Assembly: GCF_003601975.1 (NCBI RefSeq)
Contig: NZ_QZWZ01000002.1
Location: 186,001 to 250,000, forward strand
Source of the DNA: Mesorhizobium waimense
GTDB lineage: Bacteria > Pseudomonadota > Alphaproteobacteria > Rhizobiales > Rhizobiaceae
Direction of reading: 5' to 3'
DNA: 64,000 bases
In this document: positions 40,544-49,519 of the stretch, one piece after another
Layout: the number at the start of each line of letters is the position of its first letter
Numbering within the stretch: the stretch's first letter is position 1
The notes under the pieces: model-generated
The model's input: only the letters and a program-made list of their open reading frames with translations
What the model was told of the DNA's origin: nothing
Database searches by the model: none
Program-made: the position numbers and the translations under genes

Positions 40544-40567
40544 GGCATGGGGATTTTCCCCCATGCC
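40544..40567 (-). terminator. Terminator-like hairpin after the luxR gene
   Basis: GGCATGGGG (40544-40552) and CCCCATGCC (40559-40567) form a nine-pair stem with a six-base loop. On the minus strand the stem is followed by a pyrimidine-rich GCTTCTTTTCC. It would end the LuxR transcript before the monooxygenase gene. Confidence 0.6.
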
Positions 40568-40569
40568 CC

Positions 40570-40638
40570 ACGCGATCTCTCGGATCGTCGTAAACGCGAT
40601 CTCGGATCGTCGGGCACGCGATCTTTCGGATGTCAGAG
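40570..40638. repeat. Three tandem copies of a 22-24-bp unit
   Basis: ACGCGATCTCTCGGATCGTCGTAA (shown in parts: ACGCGATCTC then GGATCGTCG) occurs at 40570-40593, 40594-40615 (two bases shorter) and, diverged, at 40616-40638. The third copy runs into the stop codon of the LuxR gene (40633-40635). The units contain CGATC/GATCG half-sites. Confidence 0.7.
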
Positions 40639-42273
40639 TAGACCGTTCTGGAAGGCATAGGCTGTCGCGGCGGCGCGTGAGTTGACCGCCAGCTTGTCGA
40701 AGATGTTGCTGAGATGCCGGTCGACAGTCTTTTCGCTGAGGCCGAGGTCTGTGGCGATCAGCCTGTTTGTCTTGCCGGTGGCGACAAGGCCGAGGACTTC
40801 GATCTCGCGCCGCGTCAGGCCATGCGAAGGTGAAGTTGTCGGCCGGATCAATTGATCGACGCGGGCGAGGTCGGGCGCGGCGCCGAGTGCTGTGAAAATC
40901 GACCTGGCGGCCTCGAATTCCAGCTCAGATCCGTCCTCATCGCCAAGCATGCGACAGGCCTGGCCGGCCAGCACGCGCAGACGCGCCTCAAGATAGGGAG
41001 CGCCGGCCCGCTGCCACGTCGTCAGCGCGGTGCGAAAGTGGCCAAGCGCGGCCGCGGCGTCACCTCCAGCAAACTCGATCTGGCCCCTCGCTTGCGAGGC
41101 CATCGCGGCCAGGATGTCGGTGGCGAAGCGGATGGCGATCGTCTCCAGCTCTTCGCAGGCTTCGCGCGCTTCATCGACAGCGCCCGCGGCCATCGTGATC
41201 TCGACCAGCGCCGGCAGCAGACGGGCACGGCCGAGCGGAGCCTTGGTCGTGGCCAGCACACGGCGAATGGTTGCCGCTGCCTGCTCGGCCCGACCCTGCA
41301 TGAGGCGCAGCAGCGCCATGCCGGGTTGCGGCTCGAGCCCGAGCCGGCTGGCGGTGCGGTAGAGGTCCTCGGCGGCGGCGAACTCGCCGCGCAGGCGATG
41401 GATTTCGGCCTCCTGGTAGGCCGCTCCAGCCGCCGCCTCGTTGCCGCTGGAATGGGCAAGCGAGCGCGTGGCACGCCGTGCCTCGACAATCGAATCCTGC
41501 CAGGCGCCGTTCAACTCCATGATCTCGGCACGGTGCAGCAGACAGACGCCGTTGAACTGAACCAGCTGCGGCTGAGCTCCGCACCAGTTCGACAGCGCTT
41601 CGGTCCATTCGCGCGAACGATCGAATGCGTAGACCTGCCGGCATGCGGCGATCAGGTTGCAGTAGACGAGGCCGGTGACAATGGGTGACAGCTTGCCGTC
41701 AGCAGCCGGCAGCATGGCTTCGTCGAGCGAGGCGATGCCTTCCTCGACCCGGCCTTGCCGCACCAGCGCGCGGCCGAGATAGCATCTGGCGAAGGCGATC
41801 AGATCCATGTCGCTGCAGCGTTCGCCGATCGCCAGCGCCTGTCTTGCCAGCGCCTCCGACGCTGGATCGTTGCCGGTCATGAGTTCCTTTTGCGCCGACA
41901 GCAACATCAAATAGCCATGCGCCGCGCACTCGCGGCCAACGCCATCCGCCAGGCGCTGCGCCTGCTGGATAATGGCAGTTGCGTGGCCTTCCTCGCCCAA
42001 CGTCAGAAGCCGGAAGCCACGGAAGAATGCCCAATACGCCGCCTGGTCGTCACGGCCGGCTTCGATATGCATGTTGAAGAGCCGCTCGCCGGCAGCGAAG
42101 ATGTCCTGATCGCGGTCCAGCATGCCGGCCGTCCAGAGCAGCCGTTCAAGGTCTTCCGCGCCGAGAGGCGTGATCGCGTCGGTTGCCCGCAGTAGCTCGA
42201 ATGCATCCGCCCATGCCCGCTGTCCATAGGCGTGGCGGGCCCGTTCGAGCAACGAGGCGGCATCGGCTTTCAT
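40633..42273 (-). CDS. LuxR family regulator with helical-repeat sensor region
   Basis: The 546-residue protein has a long N-terminal region of TPR-like alpha-helical repeats (AYWAFFRGFRLLTLGEEGHA, AYQEAEIHRLRGEFAAAEDL) and a C-terminal LuxR/NarL helix-turn-helix (LTRREIEVLGLVATGKTNRL with GLSEKTVDRHLSNIFDKL). There is no receiver domain or Walker motif, so it is neither a response regulator nor a MalT-type ATPase. The ATG at 42273 gives the likely start; the frame is open to 42366. It is divergent from the glucose dehydrogenase gene across 265 bp that show no other gene. Confidence 0.86.
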   Translation of the reverse strand: MKADAASLLERARHAYGQRAWADAFELLRATDAITPLGAEDLERLLWTAGMLDRDQDIFAAGERLFNMHIEAGRDDQAAYWAFFRGFRLLTLGEEGHATAIIQQAQRLADGVGRECAAHGYLMLLSAQKELMTGNDPASEALARQALAIGERCSDMDLIAFARCYLGRALVRQGRVEEGIASLDEAMLPAADGKLSPIVTGLVYCNLIAACRQVYAFDRSREWTEALSNWCGAQPQLVQFNGVCLLHRAEIMELNGAWQDSIVEARRATRSLAHSSGNEAAAGAAYQEAEIHRLRGEFAAAEDLYRTASRLGLEPQPGMALLRLMQGRAEQAAATIRRVLATTKAPLGRARLLPALVEITMAAGAVDEAREACEELETIAIRFATDILAAMASQARGQIEFAGGDAAAALGHFRTALTTWQRAGAPYLEARLRVLAGQACRMLGDEDGSELEFEAARSIFTALGAAPDLARVDQLIRPTTSPSHGLTRREIEVLGLVATGKTNRLIATDLGLSEKTVDRHLSNIFDKLAVNSRAAATAYAFQNGLL

Positions 42274-42538
42274 AGGCAAAGCATAGCATTGCCCGATAAC
42301 GGGCAGAAGAATGGCAACCGGCATCCCGTTCATTTCGACGTGAGCAGCAACAGGACCGAAGCACATGCCAGAACGATGCCCGCGGTATCAAAAGATGTTG
42401 TCCTGCTAATTTGACACCTCGCGCGAGCGGGCGGAAAACTGCGGCGGCGAGATGAAACAGAATGGAAAGCGGGCTGCGTTTCCATTTCGTGACGGCGGTT
42501 TTCGGCCGCTCGCCTGCTGCGCTTGAAGGAGTGTCGTT

Positions 42539-44851
42539 GTGGCAACCGTCCTAACCGCCATGGTCCTTGCTCTCATCGGTCTGGTACTTGGCGGCGGCGG
42601 CATCTGGTTGGCGTCGCTCGGCGGCAGTTGGTACTACGTCATCACCGGTCTCGGCTTCCTGATCACCGCCTGGCTGCTTTACAGGCGCAAATCCATCGCG
42701 CTTTGGCTCTACGCGGCGATCGTCATCGGCACGCTGTGCTGGGCGGTCTGGGAGATCGGCTTCGACTGGTGGGAACTCGGGCCGCGCGGCGGCATCATCG
42801 TGCTTCTGGCGATATGGCTGCTGACGCCCTGGGCGAGGCGGGGGCTCACCGGCCCCGACGGGCGGGCGCCGCTCATCCTGGCGGTGCTGGCCTCGCTTGC
42901 GGTGGCTGGCTATTCGATGACCGCCGATCCCAAGGACACCGCGGGTCAACTCAGCACCGACAAGGTGACGCCGACGGCCGACCTCGGCGGCGATGTGCCC
43001 GCAGGCGAATGGCACTTTTACGGCCGCACGCAATATGGCCAGCGGTACTCGCCGCTCGACCAGATCACTCCGGACAATGTCGCTTCGCTGCAGCCGGCCT
43101 GGACCTACCGCACCGGCGACTTGAAGGGTCCCGACGACATCGGCGAGACGACCTATCAGGTGACACCGCTGAAAATCGGCGATGCGCTCTATATCTGCAC
43201 GCCGCACAATTTCGCCATCGCCATCGATGCCGCGACCGGCAAGGAGAAATGGCGCTTCGACCCCAAGGTCAAGCTGGACAAAGACCGCCAGCACCAGACC
43301 TGCCGCGGCGTGTCCTACTATGTCGACGCCAAGATCGCCGTCGGCCAGCCCTGTGCAACCCGCGTCTACCTGCCGACTTCCGATGCGCGACTGATCGCGC
43401 TCGACGCCGCGAGTGGCCAGGTCTGCCCGTCCTTCGCCGAAGGCGGCACGCTGAACCTGCTGACCGGGATGCCCTACCCCAAATCGGGCTATTACTACTC
43501 GACCTCGGCGCCGCTGATATCGGGCAGCAAGATCATCGTCGGCGGCGCGGTCAACGACAACTATTCGACGGAGGAGCCGTCCGGCGTCATCCGCGCCTTC
43601 GACGTCGACAGCGGCGCGCTGCTGTGGAACTGGGATTCCGGCAATCCGGACCAGACGACGCCGCTGCCTGCAGGCCAGACCTACACCAACAACTCGCCCA
43701 ACATGTGGTCGACGCCGAGCGCCGATGAGAAGCTCGGCCTGCTCTATGTGCCGCTCGGCAACCAGACGCCGGACCAGCTCGGCATGGGCCGCAGCGCCAA
43801 TGTCGAGAAATTCTCCTCCTCGATCACCGCGCTCGACCTCAACACCGGGCATTTGCGCTGGGTGAGACAGACTGTGCATCACGATCTGTGGGACATGGAC
43901 GTGCCGGCGCAACCGACGCTCGTCGACATCACCACCGCTGGCGGCGTCGTGCCGGCGCTGGTCGGGCCGACCAAGCAGGGCGACCTCTATGTGCTCGACC
44001 GGCGCAGCGGCGAGCCGATCGTTCCGGTCAAGGAAGTGCCGGCGCCGGGCGGTGCCATCGAGGGCGACCATGCCTCGCCGACACAGCCGGAGTCGGATCT
44101 CTCCTTCAACCCGAAGCCGCTGACCGGTGCCGACATGTGGGGCATCACCATGTTCGACCAGCTGGCCTGCCGCATCGAATTGCAAGGCTTGCGCTATGAA
44201 GGCCGCTATACGCCGCCTTCCGTGCAGGGCTCGCTGATCTACCCCGGCAATTTCGGCACCTTCAACTGGGGCGGCATCGCAGTCGATCCGGTCAGGCAGG
44301 TTATGTTCGGCATGCCGACCTATCTGGCGTTCAAATCGCAGCTCATTCCGCGCGACCAGGTGCCGCCGCCGGACGAAGGGCGTGGCAGCGAGCAGGGGCT
44401 CAACCGCAACGAAGGCGCGCCCTATGCGGTGGTGATGGGACCGTTCCTGTCGCCGCTCGGCATTCCCTGCCAGGCGCCGCCCTGGGGTTATGTAGCGGGC
44501 GCCGATCTCAGGACCGGCAAGATCGTCTACAAGCACCGCAACGGCACCGTCTACGACATGACGCCGCTGCCGCTTCCGTTCAAGGTCGGCGTACCGGGCA
44601 TCGGCGGGCCGATGATCACCGCCGGCGGCGTCGCCTTCCTTGGAGCGGCGGTCGACGACTATCTGCGCGCCTATGATCTGACATCAGGCAGGCAACTCTG
44701 GAAAGCCAGGCTGCCGGCCGGCGGCCAGTCGACGCCGATGACCTATACGGTCGCCGACGGGCGCCAATTCGTGGTCATCGTTGCCGGCGGGCACGGCTCG
44801 GTTGGCACCAAGCCGGGCGACTATGTGATGGCCTATACACTCCCGAAATAG
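42539..44851 (+). CDS. gcd: PQQ-dependent membrane glucose dehydrogenase
   Basis: This quinoprotein oxidises glucose to gluconolactone at the periplasmic face and passes electrons to ubiquinone. The 770-residue protein has about five N-terminal membrane segments (to residue 130) and an eight-bladed propeller with W-motifs and the family stretch HHDLWDMDVPAQPTLVDI. Gluconate secretion by Gcd is a common route of phosphate solubilisation. The start is GTG 42539, eight bases after AAGGAG. No pqq synthesis genes are in the window. The TAG stop is in the left end of repeat copy 2. Confidence 0.93.
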   Translation: MATVLTAMVLALIGLVLGGGGIWLASLGGSWYYVITGLGFLITAWLLYRRKSIALWLYAAIVIGTLCWAVWEIGFDWWELGPRGGIIVLLAIWLLTPWARRGLTGPDGRAPLILAVLASLAVAGYSMTADPKDTAGQLSTDKVTPTADLGGDVPAGEWHFYGRTQYGQRYSPLDQITPDNVASLQPAWTYRTGDLKGPDDIGETTYQVTPLKIGDALYICTPHNFAIAIDAATGKEKWRFDPKVKLDKDRQHQTCRGVSYYVDAKIAVGQPCATRVYLPTSDARLIALDAASGQVCPSFAEGGTLNLLTGMPYPKSGYYYSTSAPLISGSKIIVGGAVNDNYSTEEPSGVIRAFDVDSGALLWNWDSGNPDQTTPLPAGQTYTNNSPNMWSTPSADEKLGLLYVPLGNQTPDQLGMGRSANVEKFSSSITALDLNTGHLRWVRQTVHHDLWDMDVPAQPTLVDITTAGGVVPALVGPTKQGDLYVLDRRSGEPIVPVKEVPAPGGAIEGDHASPTQPESDLSFNPKPLTGADMWGITMFDQLACRIELQGLRYEGRYTPPSVQGSLIYPGNFGTFNWGGIAVDPVRQVMFGMPTYLAFKSQLIPRDQVPPPDEGRGSEQGLNRNEGAPYAVVMGPFLSPLGIPCQAPPWGYVAGADLRTGKIVYKHRNGTVYDMTPLPLPFKVGVPGIGGPMITAGGVAFLGAAVDDYLRAYDLTSGRQLWKARLPAGGQSTPMTYTVADGRQFVVIVAGGHGSVGTKPGDYVMAYTLPK

Positions 44852-44990
44852 GTGTGCTGATGTTCAGGTGATGCCGGCCTGCGAACGGCGGGTTCCTGTG
44901 CTTACGGTGCTCACCTACTTTAGTACGCTCCGCTCCGGTTCTCGGACCCCACCATTCTCGGCACGGCCTGACCTGAATCTCAACACACCT
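44849..44990. repeat. Inverted-repeat element, copy 2
   Basis: This is the second copy of the element at 17195-17337. The left end ATAGGTGTGCTGATGTTCAGG is matched by the inverted right end ACCTGAATCTCAACACACCT (44971-44990). The core GGTGATGCCGGCCTGCGAACG and AGTACGCTCCGC...TTCTCGG is shared with copy 1. It again lies between convergent genes (gcd and a decayed minus-strand gene) and again provides the last bases of the upstream stop codon. Confidence 0.8.
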
Positions 44991-44996
44991 ATCGAA

Positions 44997-46151
44997 CTAG
45001 GCGACGGCCTGGGCAGGCAGTGCTGGCGACATCCCGATCGCCACAGCTACGTCGTCGCGTTGCGCCCGTGCATGTATCTCGGCGAAGGGCGCGGGCCCAC
45101 CGAGCAGGAAGCCCTGCGCCTCGTTGCAGCCTTCGGCGCGCAGGATCGACAGCTGGCTGTGCGTTTCGACGCCTTCGGCCAGCACCGGGATGTGAAGGCT
45201 CTGGTCAAGGGCCAGCACGGCGCGGATGATGGCCTTGGCCTGAGCTTGATCTTGTCGAACGGGAAGGCCCGCAGCGTTTCCAGCGACGAATAGCCGGTGC
45301 CGAAATCGTCGATGGCGATGGTGACGCCCAGCGCCTTGATGCGCCGCAAGATGGTCAAGGTGCGGTTCTTGTCGGCAATGATGGTGGATTCGGTGATTTC
45401 CAGTTCGAGCCGGTTCGGGCGCAGGCCGGTCTCGAGCAGGATCTCGTGGACGAGCTTCGGCAGGTCCGCATGGGCGAACTGCACCGGAGAGAGGTTGACG
45501 GCGACCTTGTAGGGATGCTCCCACGAGGCGGCCTTGGCGCAGGCGGTGCGCAGCACCCATTCGCCGAGCGGCAGGATCAGACCGTTTTCCTCGGCCAGCG
45601 GGATGAACTCGATCGGGGGGATGTTGCCGCGCGTCGGATGCTTCCAGCGCAGCAGCGCCTCATAGCCGCGGATGTCGCCGGTCGAGACCGAAGTCTGCAC
45701 CTGGTAGTGCAGTTCTCCACCGCATCGCGCAGGTCGTTGGCCAGCGCGCGGTTGGCGCGGACGGCCTCATCCATGGCCTGCTCGTAGAAACAGACGGTCT
45801 GCGTCACATTCGCCTTGGCGCGGTACATCGCCAGATCGGCGTTGTTGACGAGGGTTTCGCGGTTGTGCGCGTCGGTGGGATAGATCGCCACACCGAGGCT
45901 GGCGCCGGTGGCGGCTTCGAAATTATCGATCTGGATCGGTGCAAAAAGGGCTGCTTCCAACCGCGACACGAAATCCAGGAGGTCCGCCTGTCCTTTCATG
46001 CGCTTGATGGCGGCAAATTCGTCACCGCCGAGACGGGCGACGAATTCGCCGTCCTGCACCAGTGAGCGCGCAGGAAAAGCCTGATCGTCGCCCAGGAACC
46101 GGCGCTGCATACCAGCGCTGCGACAAGTGCCAGCCAGAGGTTGTGCTCCAT
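44997..46151 (-). pseudogene. Decayed MHYT-like/GGDEF/EAL c-di-GMP gene
   Basis: Three reading frames hold consecutive parts of one protein. From ATG 46151, about 29 residues form an N-terminal membrane helix (HNLWLALVAALVCSAGSW). A deletion then joins it out of frame to the second half of a GGDEF domain (DGEFVARLGGDEFAAI, to about 45717). A second frameshift leads to an EAL domain (EALLRWKHPTRGN, NLSPVQFA, DDFGTGYSSL). At about 45245 the expected DRSFV segment is missing and the frame shifts again to AKAIIRAVLALDQSLHIPVL. No functional enzyme can be made. Confidence 0.85.
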
Positions 46152-46270
46152 TGGCAGCCCAACTGACGTTGCGGTTTACTGCGACGACCGCCTCACTGAT
46201 CCGGGACTGGACCATGCCGGCCTCGACCCTATCTTGCGCAGCAAGGTCATCCCCAAGCGAGGCGCGCGCC

Positions 46271-47167
46271 ATGACAGAATCCGCCCCCGAAACCGCCAGG
46301 CCTGCCATCACCCAGGCGATGATCGACGCCTATGACGAATACACGCACCTGACGCTCGACCGCCGCCGCTTCATGGAACAGTTGACCAGGCTTGCCGGAT
46401 CGGGCGCCGCGGCCGCCGCGATCGTGCCGTTGCTTGCAGCAAATTCCGCCCAGGCGGCGATCGTTGGCGAGGACGATCCGCGCGTGAAGGGCGAGGACAT
46501 CACCTATCCCGGTAGCGGCGGCGAGATGAAGGGTTATCGGGTCAAGCCGGCGGACCAGACCGGCAAGCGCGGCGCCGTCATCGTGGTGCATGAGAACAGG
46601 GGGCTCAATCCGCATATCAAAGACGTGGGTCGGCGCGTGGCCCTGGAAGGGTTCGTGGCGCTGGCGCCGGATTTCTTGTCGCCGCTTGGCGGCACGCCGA
46701 GCGACGAGGACAAGGCGCGCGACATGTTCACGAAGCTCGATCCGGCGCAGACAGGAGCCAATGCCGTGGCAACGGTCGCCTTCCTCAAGGGCGACAAGGA
46801 CGGCAACGGCAAGGTCGGCGCGGTCGGCTTCTGCTGGGGCGGTGGTACGGTGAACACGCTGGCTGTCAATTCGCCGGACCTCATCGCCGGGGTCGCCTAT
46901 TACGGCATGCAGCCGAAAGCCGAGGATGTGCCGAAGATCAAGGCGGCGCTGCTGCTGCATTATGCGGGGCTGGACGAGCGCATTAATGCCGGGATCGATG
47001 CCTACAAGAAGGCGCTCGATGCGGCCCATGTCGAATACACGGTCTACGTCTATGACGGCGTCAATCATGCCTTCAACAACGACACCTCGGCGGCGCGCTA
47101 CGACAAGAAGGCGGCGGATCTGGCCTGGGGAAGGACGGTAGCTTTCCTGAAGGAGAAGCTGGCTTAG
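46271..47167 (+). CDS. Dienelactone hydrolase family protein, Tat-exported
   Basis: The 298-residue product has a long N-region followed by twin arginines (LDRRRFMEQL), a hydrophobic stretch and ANSAQA, which indicate Tat export. The body is an alpha/beta hydrolase of the dienelactone type: HENRGLNPHIKDVGRRVA, the cysteine nucleophile in GFCWGGG, and the histidine in NHAFNND. Periplasmic members of this family are common, but their substrates are mostly unknown. The frame is open to 46127, overlapping the pseudogene's first codons, but ATG 46271 is the natural start. Confidence 0.88.
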   Translation: MTESAPETARPAITQAMIDAYDEYTHLTLDRRRFMEQLTRLAGSGAAAAAIVPLLAANSAQAAIVGEDDPRVKGEDITYPGSGGEMKGYRVKPADQTGKRGAVIVVHENRGLNPHIKDVGRRVALEGFVALAPDFLSPLGGTPSDEDKARDMFTKLDPAQTGANAVATVAFLKGDKDGNGKVGAVGFCWGGGTVNTLAVNSPDLIAGVAYYGMQPKAEDVPKIKAALLLHYAGLDERINAGIDAYKKALDAAHVEYTVYVYDGVNHAFNNDTSAARYDKKAADLAWGRTVAFLKEKLA

Positions 47168-47182
47168 CCGGTCGCGGGCGGA

Positions 47183-48088
47183 TCACTCCGGCGCCGGTCT
47201 GTGCAATGCGACGCCGGCGACCACCAGCGCGATGCCGAGGCAGTCGGTGAGGCTGGGGATCTGGCGAAGCACGACGACGCCGATCAGCGTCGCAGTGACC
47301 GGCAGCAGCGACAGCATCAGCGCAAAGCTCGCGCGCGGCAGCCGCGACATGGCGAGCTGGTCGCAGATGTAGGGGATGACCGACGAGCAGATGCCGACGC
47401 CGATGGCAGCCAGCAGCAGTGGCGGCGACGAAAAGGCAGGCAGCGCGTCGGTGAAGCCGATGGGCAGCACCATCAGGAAGGCGATCGCCATGGCCGCGCC
47501 AAGCGCGGCGATGCCACCGCTGGCGCCTGAAGCGGCGATGCGGTGGCCGAGCACTATGTAGCAGACGAACAGCGCACCGTTGAGGAAGGCCCAGAACAGC
47601 CCGACCGGATCATCCGACCATTTGACGTCGATCAAAAGCAAAGTGCCGATGACGGCCACGGCAAGCGCGGCGAGGTTACGCGGGCTGCGCAGGCCGATGA
47701 GTGCTACGCCGATAGTGCCGACGAATTCGATCGCCGCCACCAGCGAAATGGGCAAACGGTCGAGCGCAAGATAGAAGCAGCAGTTCATTACCGCCAGACA
47801 GGCGCCCAAGGCCAGAAGCAGCAGCCGTGCCGGCCGGTCGGCTCGGCCGAAGACCGACCATGGCCGGGTCAGCGGCGCAAAGACGAGCGCGGCGGTGGCG
47901 ATGCGCAGCCAGGCCATGCCGAGAACGCCGACATGCGGGAAAAGCAGAACGGCAAAGGCCGGTCCCAGATAATGGAACACCGCACTGACGCCGAACCAGA
48001 CATGTGGCGGCACGGAGGCCGCCATCGTACCGAAGGCAGGGCCGGCGAGGGCAGGGTGCGTGGCTGGAGGTTGCGCTCGATCTTTCAT
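47183..48088 (-). CDS. EamA family transporter (RhtA-like exporter)
   Basis: The 301-residue protein has ten hydrophobic segments in two five-segment halves, as in drug/metabolite transporters. The stretch VMNCCFYLALDRLPISLVAAIEFVG and the second-half PYICDQLAMSRLPRASFALM resemble RhtA, an exporter of threonine and homoserine. It is divergent from an Lrp-type regulator, a pairing often seen when an amino acid exporter is induced by its substrate. The substrate is inferred only. The convergent neighbour (dienelactone hydrolase) ends 15 bases away. Confidence 0.87.
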   Translation of the reverse strand: MKDRAQPPATHPALAGPAFGTMAASVPPHVWFGVSAVFHYLGPAFAVLLFPHVGVLGMAWLRIATAALVFAPLTRPWSVFGRADRPARLLLLALGACLAVMNCCFYLALDRLPISLVAAIEFVGTIGVALIGLRSPRNLAALAVAVIGTLLLIDVKWSDDPVGLFWAFLNGALFVCYIVLGHRIAASGASGGIAALGAAMAIAFLMVLPIGFTDALPAFSSPPLLLAAIGVGICSSVIPYICDQLAMSRLPRASFALMLSLLPVTATLIGVVVLRQIPSLTDCLGIALVVAGVALHRPAPE

Positions 48089-48177
48089 GCGATCAGTATC
48101 GCAGGCGTATTTTTCGATTTATATGGGTGATGATCGACCTTCTCGATCGTCATCTTTCTGGATACAAGGAGTTTTCA

Positions 48178-48657
48178 TTGAAACGCCTTCGAAACGAAAA
48201 TCCCGAACTCGACGCGGCGGACCTGAAGATCCTGCGCCTGCTGGAAAAGGATGCACGCACCAGCACGGCGGAACTGGCGCGTGCCGTCGGCCTGTCGGCG
48301 CCGAGCGTCGCCGAGCGCATCAAGCGGCTGCAGGAGAACGGCGTCATCGAGACCTATACGGTCAGGATCAATCCAGCTGCCCTAGGCATGAAGCTGTCGG
48401 CATGGCTGCGGATCCGGCCGGTGCCGGGGCAATTGGCTGTCGTTGCCGACATCATCCGCGACCTGCCCGAGATCGCGCAATGTGACCGGGTGACCGGCGA
48501 GGACTGCTTCATTGCGCTGGCCCATCTCGGATCGGTGGCCGAACTCGAACGGGTGATCGACCGCATCATCCCCTATGCGATGACCAACACCGCGATCATC
48601 CAGTCGTCGCCTGTGGTGGCGCGTTCGCCTTTGGGAGCGCTCAAGCGCCAGCCTTGA
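48178..48657 (+). CDS. Lrp/AsnC family transcriptional regulator
   Basis: The 159-residue regulator has a helix-turn-helix (LDAADLKILRLLEKDARTST, then LARAVGLSAPSVAERIKRLQ) and a C-terminal RAM ligand domain (CDRVTGEDCFIALAHLGSV). The TTG at 48178 is preferred because AAGGAG lies seven bases upstream and homologues begin near LDAAD; an ATG at 48130 in frame is possible. It is divergent from the EamA exporter and probably senses an amino acid and controls that gene. The 89-bp shared promoter region shows no clean palindrome. Confidence 0.9.
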   Translation: MKRLRNENPELDAADLKILRLLEKDARTSTAELARAVGLSAPSVAERIKRLQENGVIETYTVRINPAALGMKLSAWLRIRPVPGQLAVVADIIRDLPEIAQCDRVTGEDCFIALAHLGSVAELERVIDRIIPYAMTNTAIIQSSPVVARSPLGALKRQP

Positions 48658-48691
48658 TGTTCAGGAAATGAAGTGCGCGCCTGCAGAAGCG

Positions 48692-48889
48692 TCAAATATG
48701 ACCGCGTTTCATGCGCGCCTGCTTCAGGATGGCGCGCCAGCGGATCATGTCGAAGGGGATCGGCTCGTTGCTGTTGGCGATATGAAAAATCTCGTTGTTG
48801 ACGTTCTTGAGCGAGCGCCAGAAATCATAGTCGGTGATGCGTGGATCGGCCGCCAGCCTGTCCACTTCGACCTTGATGTCGGTTTTCAT
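48692..48889 (-). CDS. Small conserved-looking protein, unknown function
   Basis: This 65-residue product (start ITDYDFWRSLKNVNNEIFHI in its middle) is probably real: the ATG at 48889 has GAGGAAC seven bases upstream and amino-acid composition is normal, with no repeats. I do not recognise a family. There is no signal or membrane segment. A perfect 19-bp palindrome (48961-48979) lies 72 bases upstream and could be its operator. Confidence 0.6.
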   Translation of the reverse strand: MKTDIKVEVDRLAADPRITDYDFWRSLKNVNNEIFHIANSNEPIPFDMIRWRAILKQARMKRGHI

Positions 48890-48960
48890 GCACGTTCCTC
48901 GAACCGCCTTGCCCGCCGCCGGTACCGCAACCCGATGCGTACCGTTTTCAAACGCCTCAC

Positions 48961-48979
48961 TGAGTCGTTCAACGACTCA
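48961..48979. promoter_or_regulatory. Perfect 19-bp palindrome, possible operator
   Basis: TGAGTCGTT-C-AACGACTCA has nine-base arms around a single base. Its size and exactness suit a dimeric repressor. It lies upstream of the 65-residue gene at 48889 and downstream of the thioesterase gene. No dedicated regulator is adjacent except the Lrp gene, whose sites are usually less exact. Confidence 0.45.
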
Positions 48980-48990
48980 ATTGGCTTGTT

Positions 48991-49020
48991 CACGTTAAAA
49001 CCTGGGTAAGGTTAACGTGG
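48991..49020 (-). terminator. Inverted repeat after the thioesterase gene
   Basis: CACGTTAA(AA)CC and GGTTAACGTG pair across a seven-base loop just beyond the minus-strand thioesterase stop at 49034. Two unpaired A bases interrupt the left arm. It is a plausible weak terminator. Confidence 0.4.
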
Positions 49021-49033
49021 GCGCCAGGCAGCT

Positions 49034-49519
49034 TCAAGCGCTCTTGCGGCGAATCCCGATCGAGCGGCCGGCGCGCTCCGGCATCGGCAGCGCGGCATGG
49101 GCTGATCGCATCGCTTCCACATTTGCACGCACGTCGGCCGGGAAGGGCGCCACTTTCGGCCCGGACATGTCGACATGCAGCGACAACGATTCGGAGGTGG
49201 CGGCGAGCCAGCCGTCGACATGGCGGATTTCCTGGTAGACCCGGAGCCGCTTGTCGTCATGGTCGATGAGCTGGAAGGAGACCACGACCTTGTGCTCCAG
49301 GTGCAGTTCCTGGACGTAGCAGACATGCACTTCGGCCGTGTAGATGGTCAGCCGCCGCTCCCTGGCGTAGTTCGGCCCCATCCCCATCATCTCGAAGGCG
49401 TCGTCCGAGCAACGGTCGAACAGCACGTTGTAATAGGCCATGTTGAGATGGCCGTTGTAGTCGATCCAGTCCTTCTCGATATCCATGGCCCGAGATAGGA
49501 AGGGGGCGGGGTTTGGCAT
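49034..49519 (-). CDS. Thioesterase family protein (hot-dog fold, 4HBT type)
   Basis: The 161-residue product has the hot-dog signature DWIDYNGHLNMAYYNVLFD, where the Asp/Asn-Gly-His region is the acyl-CoA thioesterase active site, and EVHVCYVQELHLEHKVVV in the second strand. The set of residues recalls betainyl/carnitine-pathway thioesterases, but no such pathway genes are nearby. The ATG at 49519 has AGGA upstream; the frame is open to 49606. It is divergent from a GlcD-type dehydrogenase with about 100 bp between starts. Confidence 0.88.
   Translation of the reverse strand: MPNPAPFLSRAMDIEKDWIDYNGHLNMAYYNVLFDRCSDDAFEMMGMGPNYARERRLTIYTAEVHVCYVQELHLEHKVVVSFQLIDHDDKRLRVYQEIRHVDGWLAATSESLSLHVDMSGPKVAPFPADVRANVEAMRSAHAALPMPERAGRSIGIRRKSA

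Noticed and set aside
42551-44536. Minus-strand open frame of 661 codons over gcd
   Set aside because: Antisense of a clear PQQ dehydrogenase; Arg/Gly/Val-rich without domains.
48089-48177. Possible Lrp operator between the EamA and Lrp genes
   Set aside because: GATGATCGAC/GATCGTCATC half-sites do not pair well; no defensible site.
48655-48680. TTGATGTTCAGG resembling the end of the 140-bp repeat
   Set aside because: Only about 12 bases match and no core or second end follows, so it is probably chance.
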